Assembly (NCBI RefSeq): GCF_900112205.1
Contig: NZ_FOKW01000001.1
Coordinates: 434,001-498,000 of the forward strand
Direction: 5' to 3'
Length of the DNA stretch: 64,000 nt
Origin: Natronobacterium haloterrestre
GTDB lineage: Archaea; Halobacteriota; Halobacteria; Halobacteriales; Natrialbaceae
Shown here piece by piece: positions 55,211 to 62,904 of this stretch (position 1 is its first letter; every line of letters begins with the position of its first letter). The notes under the pieces were generated by a model. The model saw only the letters and a program-made list of their open reading frames with translations. It had not been told where the DNA came from and did not search any database. The translations under genes were made by a program, and so were the position numbers.

Positions 55211-56165
55211 GCCACCGGCAGCCGAACGCTCGCTCTGGGCGCGTCTCCGCCGGACCGTCGGCGACGGGACGGTCGCCGACTTCGTCGACAGAGGCGTCTC
55301 GCATCCGCTTTTCTGGCTGCTACCGGCCCTCCTGTTCATCGGCGTCTTCCAGCTGTATCCGATGGTCGAGGTCTTCCGGATGAGCCTCACCGACACGAGT
55401 CTCATAAGCTCCCAGGAGTCGTACGTGTGGCTGGAGAACTACCGTCGGCTGCTCGGCAGCGAGCGGTTCTACTCGACGCTCAGGGTGACCGCGATCTATT
55501 CGGTCGGGAGCATCGTCCTCCAACTCGGCCTGGGGCTCGGCCTGGCACTGGCCATCGATTACGGCGTCAGGCGCGGCCTCCGCGGCCCGCTTTTGACCCG
55601 TGTCGTGGTGCTCAGCGCCTGGGTCGTCCCGGGTATCATCATCGGGCTCGTCTGGCGGATCATGCTGCTCGAGACCGACGTCGGGGTCGTCAACAACGCG
55701 CTCGGCCGGTTGGGGTTCGAGGTCGTGCCGTTCCTCTCCGACGCGGGGATGGCGGTGGTCTCGGTCATCGCCGCCGGGGCCTGGCGCGGGACCGCGTTCT
55801 CGATGATCATGTTCTATGCCGGCCTGAAGCGGGTGCCGGAGGACCTGTACCGGGCCGCGAAGGTCGACGGGGCGGGACCGGTCGCACGGTTCCGCTACGT
55901 CACGCTGCCGCAACTCAAGCCGGTCGTGTTCGTCGTTACGATTCTCGTGACGATCTACTCGTTGAACTCCTTCGACCTCATCTTCGCGCTGACCAACGGC
56001 GGCCCCGGGCGGGCGACGGAAGTCATCGCGCTGGCGATGTACAAATCGGCGTTCGAGAGTTACCAGATGGGGATGGCCGCGGCGACGGCGGTGGTCCTGC
56101 TTGTGGTGACGCTGACCGTCACGGCCGTCTACTTCCGCGTATTCGACATCAGCGAGGAGATCTAG
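55200..56165 (+). CDS. CUT1 ABC transporter permease (MalF/UgpA type)
   Basis: A 321-aa permease. After the N-terminal region the membrane domain starts with FWLLPALLFIGVFQLYPMVE and carries the EAA loop YRAAKVDGAGPVARFRYVTL near residue 218, which contacts the ATPase. It ends AVYFRVFDISEEI. The start overlaps the binding-protein stop by 11 bp (ATGACGACTGA), and the stop is directly next to the following ATG, so the operon is tightly coupled. Confidence 0.93.
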   Translation: MTTEPPAAERSLWARLRRTVGDGTVADFVDRGVSHPLFWLLPALLFIGVFQLYPMVEVFRMSLTDTSLISSQESYVWLENYRRLLGSERFYSTLRVTAIYSVGSIVLQLGLGLGLALAIDYGVRRGLRGPLLTRVVVLSAWVVPGIIIGLVWRIMLLETDVGVVNNALGRLGFEVVPFLSDAGMAVVSVIAAGAWRGTAFSMIMFYAGLKRVPEDLYRAAKVDGAGPVARFRYVTLPQLKPVVFVVTILVTIYSLNSFDLIFALTNGGPGRATEVIALAMYKSAFESYQMGMAAATAVVLLVVTLTVTAVYFRVFDISEEI

Positions 56166-57053
56166 ATGGGGGGAAACACCGACACTACGGTCGGGAGGCT
56201 TCGGTCGGGGGTTTCCTGGTCGCGTCTCCGCCGGTACTGCTACGACGGGATCACCTACCTGGTGTACGCCCTGGCGATCGGTTTCTTCCTGTTTCCGGTC
56301 CTGTGGGTGCTCTCGCTCAGCCTCCGGACCGAGGGCGCTGTGTACACCTCGCTGGAACTGATCCCAGCCGAGCCGTCGCTGGATTCGTACCGGGAAGTAC
56401 TCGACAGCGGCATCCTCCGCTGGCTGTGGAACACGCTGTTCGTGACCGTTCTCACGGTCGCCGGCATCATCGTCGTGACGACGCCGGCGGCGTACGCGTT
56501 CTCGCGGTTCGAGTTCCGCGGTCGGCGCTCGCTACTGCTGGCCGTCCTCGGCTTTCAGATGATCTCGCCGATCGTGATCGTGCTCCCGCTGTACGACATC
56601 ATGCGAACGCTGGGGCTGACCGAGAGCCACGCGGGGCTCGTGTTGCTGTACATCGGGCTCCAGATCCCGTTCTCGCTGTGGCTGCTGAAAGGCTACTTCG
56701 ATACGATCCCGACGGAACTGGACAAGGCGGCCCGAATCGACGGCTGCAACCGGCTCCAGACGCTCCGGTACGTGCTGTTGCGGCCGGTCATGCCCGGCAT
56801 CGCCGTGGTCGCGATCTTCAATTTCGTGCTGACGTGGTCGGAGTTCGTGATGGCGTACACGATGCTCAGCCCCGGCGGAGAGGACCTCTATACCCTCTCG
56901 ATGGGGATCTACGTGTTCGACAACCAGTTGGCCACCCAGTGGACCAACGTCGCCGCCGCGGCCGTCGTCGGCATCGTCCCGATCATCGCGTTCTTCGTCG
57001 CGTTGCAGCGGTACTTCGTTCGCGGACTCACCGAGGGGGCGGTCAAAGGATAA
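56166..57053 (+). CDS. CUT1 ABC transporter permease (MalG/UgpE type)
   Basis: A 295-aa permease partner, with FFLFPVLWVLSLSLRTEGAV early, VVTTPAAYAFSRFEFRGRRS in the middle, and the EAA loop DKAARIDGCNRLQTLRYVLL near 185-205. The start follows the previous stop directly (no gap). The usual C-terminal end of this subunit (RYFVRGLTEGAVKG) is present, as in MalG-type proteins. Confidence 0.93.
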   Translation: MGGNTDTTVGRLRSGVSWSRLRRYCYDGITYLVYALAIGFFLFPVLWVLSLSLRTEGAVYTSLELIPAEPSLDSYREVLDSGILRWLWNTLFVTVLTVAGIIVVTTPAAYAFSRFEFRGRRSLLLAVLGFQMISPIVIVLPLYDIMRTLGLTESHAGLVLLYIGLQIPFSLWLLKGYFDTIPTELDKAARIDGCNRLQTLRYVLLRPVMPGIAVVAIFNFVLTWSEFVMAYTMLSPGGEDLYTLSMGIYVFDNQLATQWTNVAAAAVVGIVPIIAFFVALQRYFVRGLTEGAVKG

Positions 57054-57056
57054 CCC

Positions 57057-58193
57057 ATGGCACGACTCGAGATCGACGGACTGCGGAAGACGTTCGGGCG
57101 CGGCGAGGACCGGATCGAGGCCGTCTCGGACCTCTCGCTGTCGGCCGCCGACGGGGAGTTTCTCGTGCTCGTCGGTCCCTCCGGGTGCGGGAAATCGACG
57201 ACGCTGAACTGCGTCGCCGGCCTCGAATCGGTCACGGACGGCGAGATCCGCATCGACGGGGAGGTGGTCAACGACCGGCGGCCGGAGGATCGCGACATCG
57301 CGATGGTGTTCCAGAACTACGCGCTGTATCCCCACATGACCGCCGCCGAGAACATGGCCTTCGGCCTCAAGATGACGACCGGCCTCTCGGCGGCGGAGCG
57401 CCGCGACAGGGTGGAATCCACCGCCGAGTTGCTGGACATCGGCGAGTTGCTCGAGAAAAAACCCAGGTCGCTTTCCGGCGGACAGAAACAGCGGGTGGCG
57501 CTCGGCAGAGCGATCGTCCGGGACCCCGCGGTGTTCCTGATGGACGAACCGCTCAGCAACCTCGACGCCTCGCTTCGCTCGACGATGCGGACCGAGATCC
57601 AGCAACTCCAGGACGACCTCGGGGTCACGACGGTCTACGTCACCCACGACCAGACCGAGGCGATGACGATGGCCGACCGGATCGCGATCCTGCGGGAGGG
57701 GGAACTCCAGCAGATCGGGGAGCCGCTGGACTGCTACTACCGGCCGAAAAACGAGTTCGTCGCCGGGTTCATCGGCGAGCCCGCGATGAACACGGTACGG
57801 GTCACCCGCAGGGGAGACACCCTCGTCGGTGACGCGCTCGAGTATCCCGTCCCGCGGAGGGCCGACGGGCTCCCGTCCGGCGAACCGTTCACGCTCGGCA
57901 TCAGGCCGGAGGCGATCGAGATCGTCGAGGCCGGGACCGGCGCTGCCACGGGAACCGTCGAGGTGGTCGAGCCGCTGGGCGAGACGTCACACGCGTATCT
58001 GACCGTCGCCGACGCCACGGTGACCGTGACGACCGACGGCCCCGGTGCGGTCGAGGAAGGCGAACGGGTCGGCATCGACTTCCCGGCACAGCGGGTCCAC
58101 CTCTTCGACCCAGACACGGGTGCCGCAGTCGCCCGTCGGGAGAGTCTACCGGGCGAGGTGACCGAGGAGTATCCGGCCAGCCGCCACGACTGA
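57057..58193 (+). CDS. CUT1 ABC transporter ATP-binding protein (UgpC/MsmK type)
   Basis: A 378-aa ATPase with Walker A VGPSGCGKSTTLNCVAG near 37, Q-loop VFQNYALYPHMTAAENMAFG, signature LSGGQKQRVALGRAIVRDPA near 140, and Walker B LMDEPLSNLDASLR. C-terminal OB-fold/TOBE regulatory domain (about 240-370) has GIRPEAIEIVEAG and VEVVEPLGETSHAYLTV. Promiscuous energy-coupling subunits of this group can serve several sugar systems. The start follows the preceding stop by 3 bp. Confidence 0.94.
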   Translation: MARLEIDGLRKTFGRGEDRIEAVSDLSLSAADGEFLVLVGPSGCGKSTTLNCVAGLESVTDGEIRIDGEVVNDRRPEDRDIAMVFQNYALYPHMTAAENMAFGLKMTTGLSAAERRDRVESTAELLDIGELLEKKPRSLSGGQKQRVALGRAIVRDPAVFLMDEPLSNLDASLRSTMRTEIQQLQDDLGVTTVYVTHDQTEAMTMADRIAILREGELQQIGEPLDCYYRPKNEFVAGFIGEPAMNTVRVTRRGDTLVGDALEYPVPRRADGLPSGEPFTLGIRPEAIEIVEAGTGAATGTVEVVEPLGETSHAYLTVADATVTVTTDGPGAVEEGERVGIDFPAQRVHLFDPDTGAAVARRESLPGEVTEEYPASRHD

Positions 58194-58227
58194 CCGTCCC
58201 GGCCCACCAGCCCGCTTCGTGGGCAGG

Positions 58228-58362
58228 TCATCTCCCGCCGGTGATGAACACGAAGTGCGACGGATGGTCGCGTTCGTGATCACGTGCGGCGGCGTACCCC
58301 TCGCGGTCCTCCTCGAAGGTCCGCTCGAAGCCGCAACTGTCACACTCGAGTTCGAGCGTCAT
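58228..58362 (-). CDS. Small C2H2-type zinc finger protein (44 aa)
   Basis: MTLELECDSCGFERTFEEDR followed by EGYAAARDHERDHPSHFVFI and TGGR. Cys7 and Cys10 plus His29 and His33 (His36 as alternative) make a C2H2-type knuckle. Such very short zinc fingers are frequent in haloarchaea. It is convergent to the sugar ABC operon. Function unknown; RNA or DNA binding is possible. Confidence 0.75.
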   Translation of the reverse strand: MTLELECDSCGFERTFEEDREGYAAARDHERDHPSHFVFITGGR

Positions 58363-58416
58363 CGTGTACTGTTGCTTTCCGAACGATTGTAATTCGTGAG
58401 GCCGGAGTGTGACGAC

Positions 58417-59394
58417 TCACTCCTCGGAGGCGCTCGAGTTCCGAGTTCCGGGGCTCTCGAGGGGGTCCGCGAACCCACAACGACGCAGCGTCCGTTCGAG
58501 CACCCTCTCGACCTCCTCGAGACAGGAGCCGTCGACGCGGCGCTGCCAGCTCGCGTAGGGGCCGAGCCGTTCGATTCGGGGGATCATCCGGCACAGTTGC
58601 AGGACCTTGTGCGCCCGTATCCGCCGGACGGCCGACGGGGGAACCCCGTAGGCCGCTCTCAGCTCCGAGAGGATCGTCTCCTCCGGCACGGACAGTAACG
58701 GACTGAAGAGCTGGAGCGTCCACAGTTCCGCCTTCGCGACGTCGAAGTAGGCGTCGGCGACGGTGGCCGTCTCCCAGTCGACGAGGGTACACTCCCTCGC
58801 GTCCGACGAGAACCGGACGTTGTCGATCGTCACGTCGCCGTGAACGACGCCCCGATCGGCCGACGTCTCCCGTAGGACGGCCGCGACGTCGGGGAGCAAC
58901 TCGACCAGCGGTCGACGGTCCGACGGACGCAGTTCACACAGCGTCTCGAACGTCGCCGCCGGCGGCCGGCTCTCGGGGAGCGGGTGGGCGTTCCCCGACG
59001 GTTCCCACTCGGCACGCGGCTCGATGTCCGTGTGTATCCGGGCGAGCGTCTCGCCGAGCGTCCTCGCCGCCGTGGTCTCCCACCGGGCGGTGCCCCACCG
59101 CTCGGTGGCCTCGACGCGGTCGAACAGGAGGAACGGATACGCGTCCACGACGCCGGATCCGCACAGGGCGGGGACGAAGTCGAACTCCTGGAGCGAGCCG
59201 ACGACGGCCGCCTCGTGTTCTACCCGTGCTCGTTCCTCCTCGGTATCCCCGGCGACCTTCAGTACGTACTGGTCCCCCGCCTCGTCGACGACCTCGAACT
59301 CTCGGTGGATGTCGCCCTCGGGGACGCGCCCCGTGACCTCGTAGGCGCTGAGTTCCGTTTCCACGATCGCGGAGACGACAGCCGGAAGTTCCAC
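58417..59394 (-). CDS. Aminoglycoside phosphotransferase (APH)-family kinase
   Basis: A 325-aa small-molecule kinase. The N-lobe has VVDEAGDQYVLKVAGDTEEE (Lys in YVLKV, ATP site). Catalytic loop is RGVVHGDVTIDNVRFSSDA (HGDxxxxN, near 183-190), and the DFG-like metal site is LVDWETATVADAYFDVAKAE. GTG 59394 is chosen because a TATA-like ATTATAGT lies about 28 bp upstream; GTG 59409 is an alternative. Substrate unknown: members phosphorylate sugars, homoserine, choline or nucleosides, not necessarily antibiotics. Confidence 0.85.
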   Translation of the reverse strand: MELPAVVSAIVETELSAYEVTGRVPEGDIHREFEVVDEAGDQYVLKVAGDTEEERARVEHEAAVVGSLQEFDFVPALCGSGVVDAYPFLLFDRVEATERWGTARWETTAARTLGETLARIHTDIEPRAEWEPSGNAHPLPESRPPAATFETLCELRPSDRRPLVELLPDVAAVLRETSADRGVVHGDVTIDNVRFSSDARECTLVDWETATVADAYFDVAKAELWTLQLFSPLLSVPEETILSELRAAYGVPPSAVRRIRAHKVLQLCRMIPRIERLGPYASWQRRVDGSCLEEVERVLERTLRRCGFADPLESPGTRNSSASEE

Positions 59395-59417
59395 GCCCCC
59401 CGCTACCACGGGGGCCT

Positions 59418-59426
59418 ACTATAATG
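59418..59426 (-). promoter_or_regulatory. TATA-like box of the APH-family gene
   Basis: The minus strand reads ATTATAGTA (plus TACTATAAT), centred about 28 bp upstream of GTG 59394. This decides that start over the GTG at 59409. Confidence 0.5.
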
Positions 59427-59536
59427 GTTTCTCCGTGCTCAGTTCCGGGTTCGGCCGCGAGCGCGTAGCCGCATATGCTCGTGATTACGGTCAGTAGTAG
59501 GCCGTTAGTAAATGCCGTGTCGGCCGATCGATCGGT

Positions 59537-60970
59537 ATGCGACTCGTTCGCGTTTTCGTTCCCGCCGACGATCACGACGCGGTGCGAGAGACCCTCTCGG
59601 AGATGGAGGTGGCGTACGTCTTCACCGATGCGGACGATCATCGGGACGGGAGTCTGGCGGAGGTTCCCGTCCCGGCCGGCGCCGTGGACACGGTCCTCGA
59701 GCGGCTGTACGACGCGGGACTCGACGAGGACACGTACACCGTCGTCACCGAGGTGGACCGGGCTACCGTCCCGAACGTCGACGAGTTAACGGACCGGTAC
59801 GTCGAGGGGCCGAAAGGCGAGCGGGGCGCCTCCCACGCCGAGATCCGCGAGCGCGCGGAGGACCTGACGCCCGATACCGCCACGTACCTCGCGTTCGCGA
59901 TCGCGTCGGCGATCGTCGCGGTCGGGGGCCTCCTGCTCGACTCCGCCATCGTCATCGTCGGCGCGATGGTGGTCGCACCCTTTGCGGGATCGACGCTCTC
60001 CGCGAGCGCCGGTGCCGTCATCAGCGACCGCGGGATGGTCGTCGACAGCGCCACGTCGCAGGTGACGGGGCTCGTCGTCGCGTACGTCGGCGCGGTCGTG
60101 ATGAGCGTGTTCCTACAGCAGACCGGGTTCGTTCAACCGACGCTGGACGTCGGTCGCGTCGGGCAGGTGGGTGCGTTCGCCACGCCGAACCTCCTGACGC
60201 TCGTCATCGCCATCGCGGCCGGGTTCGCCGGCGCGCTCGCGCTCGCGACTGACCTCCCCGTCTCCCTGGCCGGCGTCGCCATCGCGGCGGCCATCGTCCC
60301 CGCCGCCGCTGCGGCCGGCATCGGGACGGCCTGGGGCGAACCGCTCCTCGTCGCCGGTGGCGTCGTCCTGCTCCTGATGAACATCGTCTTCATCAACCTC
60401 ACCGCGTACCTCACGCTGATCGCGCTCGGCTACCGCTCGTCGGTCATCCGTAACGTTCGCGACAACGCCGCGGTCTCGCTCCGTACGGGCGCGTACGCCC
60501 TCATCGTCCTCCTGTTCCTGGTCGTCGTGGCGTTGACCGTCCTCGGGACGTACCAGCACCTCGTCTTCGAACAGCGCGTGAACGACGAAGTGCAGGACGT
60601 ACTCGAGGAGCCCGAGTACGGTACGCTTGAACTCGTCGGCGTCGAGACCGAGTACAACGACGGGAGCGCGTTCAGCGACGAGGTCGCGGTGACGGTGACC
60701 GTGGGGCGCACGAGCGGCCTCGAGCACGAGGAACTGGCGGCGGATCTGCGGACCGAGATCGATGCCCGGACGAACCGGGCCGTCCACGTGGACGTTCGGT
60801 TCGTTGACTACCAGCGCTCGGGGCCCATCGACTCCGACGACGGGCAAAGCGCGTGGTGGCCGATCGACGAGTGGCTGCCCGGCGCGGCGAGGAATTCAGT
60901 CGCGCAGCCGACGCCACAGGCTGTGACACTTCCCGCGGACCTTGTTGAGGAACGAGCCGACCCGGCGTGA
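59537..60970 (+). CDS. DUF389/TIGR00341 membrane protein (copy 2)
   Basis: A 477-aa paralogue of the protein at 51497-52816, with the same layout: N-terminal soluble domain (MRLVRVFVPADDHDAVRETL), membrane domain with VIVGAMVVAPFAGSTLSASA and VIAIAAGFAGALALATDLPV, and a C-terminal domain (ELVGVETEYNDGSAFSDEVA). It has a longer tail of about 50 residues after VRFVDYQRSG. The stop region overlaps the end of the following minus-strand gene by 75 bp. Two copies of this family flank the sugar ABC operon, which is unusual. Confidence 0.9.
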   Translation: MRLVRVFVPADDHDAVRETLSEMEVAYVFTDADDHRDGSLAEVPVPAGAVDTVLERLYDAGLDEDTYTVVTEVDRATVPNVDELTDRYVEGPKGERGASHAEIRERAEDLTPDTATYLAFAIASAIVAVGGLLLDSAIVIVGAMVVAPFAGSTLSASAGAVISDRGMVVDSATSQVTGLVVAYVGAVVMSVFLQQTGFVQPTLDVGRVGQVGAFATPNLLTLVIAIAAGFAGALALATDLPVSLAGVAIAAAIVPAAAAAGIGTAWGEPLLVAGGVVLLLMNIVFINLTAYLTLIALGYRSSVIRNVRDNAAVSLRTGAYALIVLLFLVVVALTVLGTYQHLVFEQRVNDEVQDVLEEPEYGTLELVGVETEYNDGSAFSDEVAVTVTVGRTSGLEHEELAADLRTEIDARTNRAVHVDVRFVDYQRSGPIDSDDGQSAWWPIDEWLPGAARNSVAQPTPQAVTLPADLVEERADPA

Positions 60971-61291
60971 GCCAGTGAGCAGCCGGAGCGCCCGGATCGA
61001 CCGACCGATCCGGAGCAGCCGGAACGGTCGGAACCACGGAACGACGGTCAGAATGAGAAACCAGTTCGAGCGGACGAACCCCCGCGGCCCCTTCTCGGAC
61101 CACCGGTAGAGGAACACGAGGTCGAGCAGGAAGACGACGAAGAGCCACTGGAGTGCGCCGCGAACCGTCCCCTCGAGCGACTCGGAGACGACGAGCACCT
61201 CGAACGTGATCGCAACGTCGACGACGAACAGCGCGATCCAGACGATGGCCACGACCTCGACGAACGGTGGCCACCAGCGTTCGGCGTCCAT
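60896..61291 (-). CDS. Voltage-sensor-like membrane protein without a pore domain
   Basis: A 131-aa protein. Three hydrophobic segments, VEVVAIVWIALFVVDVAITF, GALQWLFVVFLLDLVFLYRW and FVRSNWFLILTVVPWFRPF, precede a regularly arginine-spaced helix RLLRIGRSIRALRLLTGSRR, the S4 pattern (R every third residue). No pore helix or selectivity filter follows, so it resembles the sensor half of K+ channels only. It may be a standalone voltage-sensor domain or a truncated channel. Its 3' end overlaps the DUF389 gene by 75 bp tail-to-tail. Confidence 0.7.
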   Translation of the reverse strand: MDAERWWPPFVEVVAIVWIALFVVDVAITFEVLVVSESLEGTVRGALQWLFVVFLLDLVFLYRWSEKGPRGFVRSNWFLILTVVPWFRPFRLLRIGRSIRALRLLTGSRRVGSFLNKVRGKCHSLWRRLRD

Positions 61292-61559
61292 CTACGGGCC
61301 GTACGCTTCCGAGATTCAAAACGGTACGTCCAGTCGCATTTGGGCGAGGACCTGGCCCAATACAGCCGCACCCGGGGACGCTATCTGCCGGCCGCTACTC
61401 ACCCGATGGCGTCGCAGTTCCCGGCAGCGACCGGCACCTGTATCGATCGCATTACGCCGTGGGCAGGGGACTGCAACCGGCCTCGCGGACCGGGAGTGCC
61501 ACGGCTACCGGGTATCGGTCGTCTCGAGATCGGTTCCGACGCGACGGAGCCTGTGAGTC

Positions 61560-61652
61560 CTACCGCTCCTCTTCTCGCCCTCGTTTCCAGACGTCCGTCG
61601 GTGCTTTTCCGTGTGGCGGTGTGTGCGAGACCTCTTTCATCGTTTGAGCCAT
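61560..61652 (-). CDS. Possible leaderless 30-aa protein
   Basis: ATG at 61652 opens MAQTMKEVSHTPPHGKAPTD and ends KRGREEER. A strong TATA box (TATATATAT at 61675-61683) is centred 27 bp upstream of this ATG, the leaderless spacing. There is no homology or domain to confirm that it is translated. Confidence 0.3.
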   Translation of the reverse strand: MAQTMKEVSHTPPHGKAPTDVWKRGREEER

Positions 61653-61674
61653 GCTATCGCTTGGCATTCGGTCC

Positions 61675-61683
61675 TATATATAT
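61675..61683 (-). promoter_or_regulatory. Strong TATA-like element
   Basis: TATATATAT in an AT-rich pocket, positioned for a minus-strand leaderless start at 61652. A second AT-rich stretch (ATAATCACATAATACCATA) follows at about 61702-61720 and could drive the plus strand. Confidence 0.45.
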
Positions 61684-61796
61684 CTTTGCGGAAAACGACT
61701 ATAATCACATAATACCATATAAGGTGGCCGGTTCCCGGATCGGTGCCTCGAGCGTACGCATTCCTTGGGCCAGTGAACACCGACAGGTTCACCGCC

Positions 61797-62156
61797 GAGG
61801 GCCGCCGCCAACGAGTCGCTGTACGCCGGGGCGCGCGACGGGATCGACGCGGAGTCGGCCTGGGTCGATCGCGACGGAATCCGGGTTTCCGACTCCGCCG
61901 TGATCTAGGACGAAGCGTTCTCGCTCGCACCCCGAGGGCTCCGCGACCGGGGTTCGATACCGACCGGATCGACGCCGTCCTCGAACCGATCGAAGCGCGC
62001 TGGGAGGCGAACGCGGTACCCAGCACGTGGAAGCGACGGCGGGCCAGGGACCGAATCGACGACGGTGCCGACGTCGCGACCGCGACCGAGGAAACCCAGC
62101 GGGGAGACTTCCGGCGGGCGGAAACGAACGGACCGTTCGTCGCCTGGCTCGAGTAG
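61797..62156 (+). pseudogene. Decayed gene with a nonsense codon and a frameshift
   Basis: One frame reads AANESLYAGARDGIDAESAW and on to SDSAVI, then TAG (61906), then DEAFSLAPRGLRDRG. Reading then continues in another frame after a G-run at 61949-61952 with FDTDRIDAVLEPIEARWEAN and on to FVAWLE. Restoring one G would join both halves. The start and N-terminal part are missing. The protein family is not recognised. The composition is fully haloarchaeal, so this is a relic of a native gene. Confidence 0.55.
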
Positions 62157-62201
62157 GAGCTACGTTTCTCCGGCGTCCTCGGTCGGGCCCTCGCCGGTCG
62201 A

Positions 62202-62771
62202 TTAGGGCGGCGCGTCCGGTTCGGGGGCGCCGTAACCGAGAACGCCGCCGATCCCCGCGAGCACCGGGAACACCAGCCGCTGTACGGGGAGCGGAACGTC
62301 CTCGGCCCGCATTTCGTCGCGAAATTCCTCGAGCAAGGTCGCACCGACGAGCGGGTTCGCGGGCATCCCGTCGGAATCGAGGCCGCCCTCCCGATCGAGC
62401 GCGACCATCGCCCGAACGAACTCGTCGAACCGCAGCGCCGGCCGGTGTTCGGTCGTGAACCGAACCTCGCGTTCGCCGCCGTGGGGATTCCAGAACGTGT
62501 GCGGCGTCCCCGCGGCCACCGTCGTCTCCTCGCCGGCCTCGAGCAGTCGTTTCCCGTCGCCGACGGCCAGTGCGAGCGTCCCCTCGCGGACGACGAACCG
62601 TTCGTCCTGTTTCGGATGGCTGTGAAGCGGGCGTCGCACGCCCGGGTCGAGGCAGGTGTCGATCCTGACCAGTTCGCCCTCGGTCTCGGCTCCGGTCTCC
62701 CGGATCTCGAAGCGCTCGCCGAAACTGGTCTCGAGTACGCGGTCCGTACCGCCGCTTTCGTGAGTCGCCAT
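62202..62771 (-). CDS. Cupin domain protein
   Basis: A 189-aa protein from ATG 62771 (MATHESGGTDRVLETSFGER). The cupin motif is LHSHPKQDERF, with His50, His52 and Glu57, and a second-motif His91 in AAGTPHTFWN, a metal-binding set. The C-terminal helical extension (RFDEFVRAMVALDREGGLDS and beyond to PEPDAPP) ends with a hydrophobic segment VFPVLAGIGGVLGYG. It could be an oxygenase, an isomerase or a sensor; none can be assigned. The start is decided by the conserved MATHESG start; upstream frame codons are Arg-rich. Confidence 0.82.
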   Translation of the reverse strand: MATHESGGTDRVLETSFGERFEIRETGAETEGELVRIDTCLDPGVRRPLHSHPKQDERFVVREGTLALAVGDGKRLLEAGEETTVAAGTPHTFWNPHGGEREVRFTTEHRPALRFDEFVRAMVALDREGGLDSDGMPANPLVGATLLEEFRDEMRAEDVPLPVQRLVFPVLAGIGGVLGYGAPEPDAPP

Positions 62772-62904
62772 CGAATCACCTCGGTTGTTTGACGTTACCG
62801 GCCCACAAAACGCTTGGCAGGAGCGGGGGCGTTTCCCACCGACGACCGCGAACCGCCCGTCCGACACCCGGGGTTTCAAACGGGTGGGGTTCGCCAACCC
62901 GTGC

